Positions 23,958 to 33,700 of a stretch of DNA of 64,000 nucleotides are shown piece after piece. A program made the translations under genes and the position numbers. Positions within the stretch are counted from its first letter, which is position 1, and each line of letters starts with the position of its first letter. The notes beneath the pieces are model-generated. The model worked only from the letters and a program-made list of their open reading frames with translations. It did no database searches and had not been told where the DNA came from. The DNA comes from Acanthaster planci (lineage: Eukaryota > Echinodermata > Asteroidea > Valvatida > Acanthasteridae), in the NCBI RefSeq assembly GCF_001949145.1, contig NW_019091639.1:247053-311052 (forward strand), written 5' to 3'.

Positions 23958-26340
23958 ATATTTGACCCATAGTTACCATGATGGCAGAAGTTGGTGTCAG
24001 ATGTTTTATTCTTTAGCTTTATTTTTTAGAAGGTTCCAGACTTCAGAGGAGTAACCTGGTTCCATTCATACTGGTTAAAATTAATCATGAGGTTTACATT
24101 ACTCTGACGGATGTAAAAAATACAGCGTTTTGCTGTCTATGAATTTCAGTCTTGATATCCAAAGTGGTATTGGTATTGATGCATTGACATGGGTGTCACG
24201 CTGAAGATTGACTCTCCTCTACCAAAGTTAAATTGTTTTGCCGTCATCAAGAAAATGTGACCATGGATTTGCCGATAAACAAGCCTGACAGACACACTTT
24301 ATGGCGGAGAGTAACAGAACACATTTTCAGAATACAATGTGGGACGTAAAAAATATCTAATTGTGCATGAAACTCGGTCAGGTGGCCATGTAAACCTGAT
24401 ACCTAATGTTAACCGGCATTGGTCAACACTGATCAGGTATTGCAGTAGAAAACAGGATGCTGTGCGTTTTGGTTTCTACAAAACTTTCATTTCCGTTTAG
24501 CTTACTGTATATATTGCCTGTAGTGCATTTTGTGGTTGAGAATGACAGTCTTTAAAGACAAAATTATTTATCAGTTTTTTGTCACTTTTCATTAATTTGA
24601 TTAAATGTAAGATTTTGACGGATTTGATGAGGGGAACAAGGAGTTACAGTAGTACGTAGCTCTTACTTTGGTTTGTTATCAATAAACATTAGTGGCAACT
24701 TGATTTCATTTTTAAACCAAATAAGTGCCTCCTATGGCCAAATTAAAGAAATTATTGTATAGATGGAAGAGTACATTGAAAAGAGACATGTACATTACCT
24801 GCCACATAATACATGGTTAATGGCGACATACCTTCAGGTTGGTATCACACTTAATTAAGTCTGTAAAAATGTTTATCTGAACAATTTTTGTTTAAAGGGT
24901 GTAACATTTTAACGAACCTTCAACCTCAAGGTAGACTTTTATAGAACCAGTACATACACCGTTTATTGGTAAAGTTTGGAGTATTGAATGGAAGATGTAG
25001 TGAACATTATCAAATGACAATATATTAGTCTGTACATTTATATGAAACTGTTGCCGTGGTAATTGTGATGTATCATACTCAGATGCCCTGTTTTGGGGGT
25101 TGATCACATGACCCGCCCCCTCACGGTGCCTTCTTAAACTTCCAATTTGTTTCATTGCTCTGATATTGTTCTGAATGAATTACACTTGTACTTCACTCAA
25201 CCAAAAGAACTTTGTAAACTTTTCCTAAATTCAGTTAGAAATTTAGTACAACTGCAAATTGTGTTTGTATATGTGAACCAATTTTTATTCTTTTCCTCAA
25301 CATCTTTGCCCGTGTACAGGTGGCTTTGTTGCCATTAAAATAGAAAATGATCGTTACATTGATTATGTAATCTCTGAAGCATCTTATGAATAATGCAGTC
25401 GTAAATATTTGATTTTATTGATAACTCTAACATACTCAGACACTTATTTACTTTTGTTTTGCATATCTATTGTTTTTAATCATGTAATTGACAGGACTGG
25501 ACTTCAGTGGTGGAAACAAATTAGTATTTGTTGTGGGTGGAGTTGAGTCCAGAAATGCAAGGGGTGGCATTCAGAATGAGGTTTGACACGTTGAAATCTG
25601 ACCTTGAAGTTAAACTGACTACATTTTAAACTGTAAATTGTTATCTCATCGACCAGAAATAATCCATAATTGCATGCTAAATTGTAGACAGTTCTTTATT
25701 TCTTCAACTTGCTTGTATATATAGCAAACATACATGTTAAAAGGTAAAGTTGTTATGTACGGTTCAAAACATATTTCAGTGTATTGTTTGACACGCCAGA
25801 ATTTAAGGTAAGTTTGAACATTTGAAAATCTTTGGCCACTGTAGCTAGGAATATGATTTAATTTTGCCTTGACCAAGAGTAGTATCAATGAAAGCTTGAT
25901 TTTAATAATTCGTTGAATAGAAAATGAAGCCAAATCCTACAAGTTTAGAGACAGTCAAAACACTCCTTCAGGAATTTTTCAATTCTACCGTGAAACAGTT
26001 CTGCCGCTTTGTAAAAAAACCTTGAATACCATGCTCACATAGTGCAGCCAACTGACCTCATTGTAAACCCTAGTTAGTGTAAATTGATGAATGGTGTATA
26101 AAGTCCCTGCTATATTTGGAGATGAGGGTATTTGGCAAACAGTCGTTACAGACCCCAGTTTTGTTATAATTAATGGTAAAAAGTACTAAGTACATAGCCT
26201 CGTTATTTTTAGAACAAGTGATTTTTATAATTCACCAGTTATAATAAATAAAATACATGTCATGGTATTGTAAATATTGCTTTCAGTCAAGTTGTTACCA
26301 TTATTAATGCAATTTGTTTTGCCCAAATCCTACATTTCCA
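23958..26340. other. 3' region of the IkB-zeta-like gene and convergent spacer to TEN1
   Basis: The first AATAAA after the stop codon is at 24681-24686, giving a likely 3' UTR of about 0.73 kb. Further hexamers occur near 26243-26252. The stretch is AT-rich, with no exon recognised on either strand. The downstream neighbour TEN1 is transcribed towards this region, so both 3' ends probably fall here. Confidence 0.5.
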
Positions 26341-26352
26341 CCCAACAAGACA

Positions 26353-26690
26353 TTCATAGTGGCCACCTGTCCATAGTGGCCTCCTGTCCATACAGGCTAC
26401 TAGTCGATACAGGTCACTAGTTCATAGTGACCACCTGTTCATAGTGGCCACCTGTCCATAGTGGCCACCTGTCCATACAGGCTACTAGTCGATACAGGTC
26501 ACTAGTTCATAGTGACCACCTGTCCTACAGGCCACTTGTTCATTGTGACCAGCTGTCCTTACTGGCCACCTGTTCATACAGGCCATGCAGGCCAATCGTT
26601 CATAAAGGCCACCTGTCATTGAAGGCCTTTTGTTCATAGTGGACACTTGTCCTTGCAGGCCACTTACTCTACTGGCCACTCTGACAAGCC
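26353..26690. repeat. 17-bp minisatellite with 85-bp higher-order unit
   Basis: Units such as CATAGTGGCCACCTGTC (17 bases) run head to tail with variants CATACAGGCTACTAGTC and GATACAGGTCACTAGTT. The ordered block starting CATACAGGCTACTAGTC occurs at 26389 and again at 26474, 85 bases (five units) apart, which shows a higher-order duplication. The right half is more degenerate. The array lies just beyond the TEN1 stop codon on the minus strand, possibly in its 3' UTR. Confidence 0.9.
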
Positions 26691-26805
26691 GAGAGTCTTT
26701 TGAGGTGACACTGTTCTTTCAGCTCAACAAAGTTTGGCCAGAGAGTTTCCTGTAGTTTCCTTTCTGATCAACTAATCGCCCACATTAGCCGGTCTGCACT
26801 GTGCA

Positions 26806-27856
26806 TCACGTATGTGCATTTCTACTTTCAAAAAACTTTCTTTGTGTCTCCAGCGCTTTGTAATACATGGCCACATCAGTACCATCCACACACCGCACAA
26901 CTCGTGCCCGTAGTACAGGCTGACCATTATCCAAGCTGTCCATTTCGCCCAGAATTTGAAAGACAGAGCTCACCCTCCCTCCAAATGGCTCAACGAGACG
27001 TGTGTCAACAAGAAGTTGATGACTGCAGTGTCGTTCCACACTGCATACCACTGCCTGTCCCTTGATACAGTCATAGCTCACCAACCTGAACTCAGAAATG
27101 CATATAAAGAGAAAGAAAATGTCGATGTCATCTACAGGTCAGGGTCAGAAACAAAAGCAACAGTACTTTTTATAGCTCCAAGTTTCAATGCAAGCATAGT
27201 GTCCTATTTTAAAACTCAAATGTCTTTGTACTTTGTGAATTCAGCTCACAAACCTGATGGGGAACTCTCGGTTTCACATGCCAATGATAGAGTGTTGCCC
27301 CATGCTTGTTCACTAATGACACCCTTGTTTTGAAGGAAATTGAATTTAAATTCTCAAAACCCAACATGTTTAAGTGCCATGAAACCCATGTCCCTGGCAA
27401 CTTTTGCTCATATTATGCTGGACATTATGCACAGCACTACAGTACGTGTACATCCATCAATAGAGTACACATTGTCATTGGGGCCCACTCCATGGAGAAA
27501 GAAAAATCTGTTTTCCTTCCTCCATGCCCACTCTAAATAATAAATAAAATTTAAAGAGGAACTCACAAAAACAGTAAAATAGTTGCTGAAACTAGTGAAA
27601 GGGTGGAAAATGTACACTTCTTAAATTATTATCCTCCCACGAATTTATCTCTCTGTGTTCACGTTGTATTTGTTCCCCTCACCACATAAAATAAGCGGGG
27701 ATGCCCATGCAATGCCTAGCATGCACTGCACGTTCCAAATACGAAGGCCTACCTCGCCATAACTCGAACATGTTGTCCACGGTAGACCTCAGACAATGTG
27801 TCTGTCAGCTCACTAAGTTTGACTATCTTCCCACTTTGAGGGAGATTCCATGCCAT
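26806..27856 (-). CDS. TEN1: TEN1, CST complex subunit (complete, two exons, minus strand)
   Basis: Exon 1 is 27856-27753 and exon 2 is 27085-26806, joined by a GTAGGC donor and a TTCAG acceptor with the phase kept (AG plus G gives Arg). The product has 127 residues; human TEN1 has 123. The N-terminus MAWNLPQSGKIVKLSELTDT resembles the TEN1 start that leads into the OB fold. Exon 2 contains SYDCIKGQAVVCSV, then HQLLVDTRLVEPFGGRVSSV, FQILGEM, RARVVRCVDG and a C-terminal helix YYKALETQRKFF, matching TEN1 position by position (LVEPF and RV..CV.G are diagnostic). TEN1 binds STN1 and CTC1 to form CST, which binds single-stranded DNA and brings DNA polymerase alpha-primase to telomeres. It lies convergent to the IkB-zeta-like gene and divergent from HYOU1. 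The start is the first ATG of the frame that gives the family N-terminus. Confidence 0.9.
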
Positions 27857-28622
27857 GTCTCGACAGAAAGATTTAAAAACTGCCTTTTTGCACTCGAAAT
27901 GTTACACGTAAATTAATATCAAGTTCGCGCGATTGTTTACAAGGTGACTGGCAATTTTTGCTCTATAGATGGCGCCATACATATTTTACAACCCGTAGCG
28001 CTAGCGGGGTGCCGTCTTAAATTGTAATTAATTTTATTAAGCTGTAGGCGGTATGAATTTATATGTAATTTTAATCAACTAAAAAGAATTGGAAGGAGTG
28101 GATAAGCATAATAGCTAATCATCTATAGCTCAAATCTCAGTCACAGCATGAAACAAGATATTTAAGCCCTCAAATCAATAAAGTGGGTAACAGATAATTA
28201 TGTCTATATGCCCATATTCGATGTTTTTTGTTGAATATTTCAATTTTTCCCAGAATTTTATCGTGGATACTTTAATTAGGCATTGAGAAAGGTTCTTGCT
28301 CTTTGGTTTGATGATGCGCTAGCGCTATGAAACACTTTCCCATAAACCCTTTGACTCGGCCCGCCCACTCAACAAGACAAATCGATCACCATGTGCGAGC
28401 CAAAAACAAAACAAAACAACCATGGGTGACTTCTGGAATAGCAGTTTTGAATTTTAGCTTTCCATCGATCCTCTTAATTGCTTCAGAATGATGAAATCAC
28501 TGTTTCCCCCATTAAAAATACACCTGAAATACACTATTCATCAAATAACCAAATAACACGTGTACAACTCACAGCACTCGTGCAAGGAATTGCGTGATGA
28601 ATAAACATGACTCGCGCTTTGA
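27857..28622. promoter_or_regulatory. Divergent promoter region between TEN1 and HYOU1
   Basis: This stretch separates the TEN1 start codon from the presumed HYOU1 first exon and holds no exon that I can support. It includes an E-box CACGTG near 28557. Two genes transcribed outwards from less than 1 kb suggest a shared bidirectional promoter, but start sites are not visible from sequence alone. Confidence 0.45.
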
Positions 28623-28641
28623 CCAATGGTGAGTCGCCACA
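28623..28641 (+). promoter_or_regulatory. Near-consensus ER stress response element (ERSE)
   Basis: CCAAT at 28623-28627, exactly nine bases, then CCACA at 28637-28641. The ERSE consensus is CCAAT-N9-CCACG, bound by NF-Y and ATF6, and the only mismatch is the last base. Vertebrate HYOU1 is an unfolded-protein-response gene driven by ERSEs (established knowledge). A second CCAAT lies at 28673-28677 without the partner half. Confidence 0.6.
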
Positions 28642-28774
28642 TTCAGGTCATTGATGATCACTTCCGGGTCATCCAATGTACACGTTTTCCTTGAACATGT
28701 GTTTTTGAGGCCGGCGTTTGCCGAATACGGAACAGAATTCTGCTGTGCGTTTATAGTGCATGTTGCCGTCACAG
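28642..28774 (+). other. HYOU1: Inferred non-coding first exon of HYOU1
   Basis: A good donor, ACAG followed by GTGAGT, stands at 28771-28780. It ends a CpG-containing stretch just downstream of the stress element. The first coding exon has a plausible acceptor ending at 30761 (TTTTCTTGTTGCTTAG) 16 bases before its ATG, so a spliced 5' UTR exon is needed upstream and this is the best candidate. The 5' limit is a guess. Confidence 0.45.
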
Positions 28775-29413
28775 GTGAGTTTTTCCTGTTTCTAACCGCT
28801 GAAGGAAAATTTCCCGTCAGTATGTATATAAAATAGGTTGAGTGGAAAGAGCTTTGGGAATGATGTTGGAGTGTTTTAGATGGTTGAAATAGGCAAACGC
28901 AAAATGCTGTTTGGCCATCGTCATCAGGCCATTGTGACAAAGCTAGTCACTGGTTATTGCATACATGTATGTAGGCCTAGGCCTAAGTTATGATAAAATT
29001 TCTGCTGGAAGTATAGGTTCCTTTTGGTTAGTGTGTTACTTTCATGACCAGACGACCGTAGTGTTAAGACAGGCCTAGGCCTAAACACTATTTCTACCTC
29101 CATGGCCTAAATTAGACAATTTCTACCATCATGATAAGACAGCAATCAATGCATAGCTAAGTCTTAGCTACAGCGAACATGACAAATTTATGAACAAGTT
29201 GTTTCTGCCTTAAAATGGATTTGCAAGTGAACATTTAAGCTTAAGTAGCTAGGCCCTACACCTGAGTTTGTCTTGTTTGTTTTAAGTCAGTGGCTGTTCT
29301 CTGATTCACTTACTCATTTCCAGATATCGTTTCGATAAATGGCTTATAGCTTTCCAAGTTGCATGGTACATGTATTGCTGATGTCTACAGGTCTTACTCC
29401 CAGAACTGTGGGG

Positions 29414-29899
29414 TAGGGCTGTGCCGAATATTCAAAGAACCAAATATTTGATTGTTTGTCTAATATTTGAATATTATTTTTTGAATCAGAATATTCGAAT
29501 GCAGAATTCATGAAAAAGGAAGAAACATTTTCTTTTGTTTTAAGTAAGAAAAATTACACTTTGGAGGCTTGTTTCAAGCAGATTCAGATGAAAAGCATTA
29601 GAAATCTTACGATTAAAAAAGTAAATTATTCATTAAACAATTTATAAGGAATAGAAATTTTCAACAGGGCAAGAAGTCTTGTTAATCTTTTAAATCTTGC
29701 TAAATCATGGCTAGAGATACTCCTAGATGTGAGAAGCTAGTATACTGATCATTATGTTCAATTGTGTGTGTTATTGCTTCTGATTTTGTATATGGTTCGT
29801 TCAACAATCTGCCAGTCAGCACGACCGAATATTTGGATATTCAATCAAATTGAAGGTCGAATTTTCTAATTGTGAATGATCCGAATTGACCCAGCTCTA
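29414..29899 (+). mobile_element. hAT-like MITE with 8-bp target-site duplication
   Basis: The element starts TAGGGCTGTGCCGAAT and ends with the imperfect inverse ATTGACCCAGCTCTA. It is bracketed by the identical octamer CTGTGGGG at 29406-29413 and 29900-29907. Eight-base duplications and short A/G-rich ends fit hAT superfamily transposition (family knowledge). It is 486 bp long and non-coding, with interior words shared with 21240-21500. It lies in the inferred HYOU1 intron 1. Confidence 0.8.
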
Positions 29900-29957
29900 C
29901 TGTGGGGTCCGACGTCTGCCCCACTTGTGGGAGTTGGGCGGACGTCGGACCCCACAG
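29900..29957. repeat. 22-bp-arm hairpin (older palindrome)
   Basis: The left arm 29900-29921 begins CTGTGGGGTCCGACGTCTG. The right arm 29936-29957 is its reverse complement with one mismatch, and the loop is 14 bases. Outer arm sequence continues at about 29385-29405, to the left of the hAT-like element, so the palindrome was longer before it was split. Confidence 0.85.
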
Positions 29958-30777
29958 TTCTGGGGTATACAGGTCTAACCGTGCATGGCCCCTAACCCTG
30001 CCAGATGCAGCACAGTGCACCAAGTGAAAAGTTTGATGCACTTTGATGCACTTGGCAATCAACAGCAGTGGCACACACTGGCTATGTTGAGACAATGGCA
30101 GCTAGTCCTATTGAACAATGCCACTGTTGGATAGTGTGGTAACTGGCAACCACAGACCCCCAGGCTGTTTGGCCTTGGGGAGAGTAGAACTGGTGGATCT
30201 TGTTACACTGGGCAGGCAAGCCACTTTGGCAAATGATGCAGACTGAGGTGTCTGGCAGGGTTTCTAGCCAAAGTAGGCAGGGTGTAGAGTGCTATTCAGA
30301 AAGAGTTCCATGCACGAACCTGACAAACTTCACTGGACACTCTGTGCATAAACCCTACGAGACTGCTATGAAAAATCCTAAATAGGGCCTAAATGGTTGA
30401 TGTACAATAGAAAGATTCAAACAATACTTGCTGTACACACGGATCATCCATGTACCTTATCCACTCCTCATAACTTGTGAAGTGATAATGAACATGGTAC
30501 AAGGCAAACAGTGGTCCGATTTGGATTTCACTGGTTGTGATAACCTGTACCACTTTATGTTGATTTTACACTGTTCAAAGTAAATAAATATTGAAATAAA
30601 AATAAATAAATGAAACACAAAGTTGCCTTGCCACATAATGTCTTTATCCAAGCTTTCAGTTTCACTCCTAAGCATACATGCATACAGTACTGTAGTTACA
30701 GGATGTCAATTTTCTCGAAATTTCATTCGCAAATTCTTGCATATCTTTTCTTGTTGCTTAGAATTCAAAGAAAGAGC

Positions 30778-33700
30778 ATGTCAAGAATGCAGTTCAGAGT
30801 ACGCCTCCTGTCATTGGCTGTAGCCATCTTGGTGGCGGCCAATCACATTCCAGGCTCCGCCTCTTTAGCTGTGATGTCAGTAGATCTCAGCTCTGAGTGG
30901 CTAAAGATTGCCCTGGTCAAGGTTGGTTGTGAATAATGCGTCGTGTTATTTCTCTTTAGTAATGAACTTTTTCATTATTTTTAGATAAAGAGCAGTTATA
31001 TCTTGTGTGATTAAAATCTGATGCCACAAAAGCAGAATTAAACTTCTTTTCAAATTTGTGAAAACTCATAGTTTGGGTGAATCATTCACAAAACACAAAG
31101 AACTTTGCATAAAAAGTCCATTGTTTCCAAAATATCTTCATTAATATTCACTGAATGTTTTTTATATTCGTCTTTTCTTGTTGCACAGCCGGGTGTTCCC
31201 ATGGAAATTATTCTCAACAAGTAAGTAGCTTTTGTTTTTGGTTTTTTTGCTTGAAAAGATTTTTAATCACAACATAAGCAGACAAATTGATTGTAAATGT
31301 AGAAAGTAAACACGGCTGGTAAAACAGAAAGAGATGTACCTATGCATGTGCATGCGCATACTTGCATTAAACTGAAGAACAATTTGTGATTTTCTTTCAA
31401 ATAAGAATTTGTCAGACTTTAAAAGGCCAAGGGTTTGAGGCATCCTGGAGGAGTCTTGATGTCTTTCCATATCCCATTTATGTTATTTTTAAATGTATGT
31501 GAAAGTATAAAATAATTAAGCAACTTGGGCACTGTTTTTCAACCCAAGGCAACATTGGAATAAACCATCATACATGTATGCCCAAAATAAAGTTCATCTG
31601 GGTCATTCTGACACGCATGCAAAGTCATTCTGGTCATTCGGACATGCAGCGGGGTCGTTCAATTCATTTGGTTACATGTGCAAGGTCTGCCCTTTCGTGT
31701 GGACTTGTGTGCATGCTTTGTACCTGTGGGGCTTAAAGGGGATGTCCAAATTATGTGGCTGTGACTTAATATTGCACACAACTCTATGATAGCCACTGCC
31801 ATTGACTCGTGCGGAATTTTAAGTCCCAGCCCAGTAATCACGAAACAGCTTAACAGCTGCTGGATTCCAACCCCTGACCTCCAAGTTCAATAGTTACACA
31901 ACCTAACCCCATGCTACACACTTCTGTCAAGAAAGTGTTTTCCTGGGCTCGTGGTCTTACCCAAAGTGGAAGAAGATCAGCAAGTAACAGGGTTGAACAA
32001 TAAATTTGTTTGTGAAATTAACTTTTACTTTGTCCTTTTGCAGAGAATCGCGTCGGAAAACACCGGTTATGGTGTCCATCCGGAACGGTGAAGTCCAGTT
32101 TGGTGATGCTGCCCTTGCTGTGGTGAGAATTTTACAGTTTTTCTTCATTTATTTGTTTGAGTTTACTAATCCCCTTGGCCTTTTTACTAGGAACCATCCT
32201 CAATCCTCCACAATCCTCCGATTTTTTACATGAGAAAATTGCATTCAGGCTCAATCCTCCAAATCCCCCAAATTTCTTTATTTGGAGGTGTGCCTACTGC
32301 GTCAGTTCTTCAAAATCCTCCGGCAATTCCTGTCATTATGTTGAGGCAGTGCGAATGGCATTCTTGAGCTGTGAGGTTGATTCAAAAGAAATATCTAGCT
32401 GAATTTGTGCATGACTGAGCAAAAACAACAAAAGGTCTAACCCACGACCTTCATGAATGGGGTCCTTTGCAATCAGCCATGCACTTTGCAATTCACAGTC
32501 AATCCTCCAAAATCCTCTAAATCCACCAAAAGGAACTTGGAGGACTGAGGAGGGTTAGGGTTACAGTGAAGCAGTTTAACACTCGTTAACTTACACCTGA
32601 TCATCAGATCATAAAACCAGTAAATCTTCATTTACAAACAGTATTGTGTTTTATTTGGGATTCTTTAACTTTTTGTCACCTGTTAACCACTTGTTGCCGC
32701 GTGCTTTTAAAAATGCGCTCACATACGGGGTATTTTCAGTTTTCAAAATTCTTGAAAAAATTCATCATTTCATTTGATGGACGTTTACACCCACACGGAT
32801 GACTGTTTGGTGGGTTCTCTAAGCTGACAGGCAGCCTTCACTGACTCCTGAGCATTTCAGCCAGGCCTGCCGCCCAGTAAAGAGAGCCCAGAATTGTGAG
32901 GTATTGCATAATTTCATTTAGCATACAGCAGTGCTGTGTCGCTCATCAATGGGGCCCCGGAACACTTTTGTTCACGGTGCTAATCCGCCGGCCTGCTATG
33001 CCCAAAAGCGTGGTAGACAGTGACGGATTACATGTACCTTCGAAAAATGCTAGCCAAAAATGATGGCAATTCCCAGCAGCAGGTCTTTTGTTCCAAGTAC
33101 GGTCGTTTGTTACACAAACCAGTCCTCTTTGTCCAATTTCGGGCAGCCGGGCTCTGCGTATAAACCCATGTTGTTCCAAATGGGGTTCCCTGGCAGCAAG
33201 TGGTTAAACACTCACACCAAACATCAAGCTGTTTAAAATTTTGTCCAAAATGTTTCTTGGTTCTAATCATATTTTAAAACCATGCATCCAGGTCTAATCC
33301 TAATCAAAGGTAATTTCAAACACAAAGTATGGGAATTTCAAGTTTTTGTGACAAATCTTCTCTTGAATGTTTTGTTTCAGGGAACTAAATATCCCCAAAA
33401 TGCCTACTTCTACATGCAACACATCTTAGCAAAAAAATTAGACAGTCCAGCTGTGAAGAACTACCTCAAAAGATTTCCTTATGTCAAGCTGGGCGAAGAC
33501 GAAGAACGAGGTATGATGTCTTATACAAAGAGACAGCAGCACTCATGAAAATACTATCAGACAGGCAAACCTGGCCAATTTTGTATTCTCTTATCAATTA
33601 AACTTCAATGCTCAGTTCTGATTGGTCAATATGCCATGGGTTGTATCGCACACTGCATAATATTTGCACAGCTCCTAGGCTAAGAGGATTGTATTTCCTT

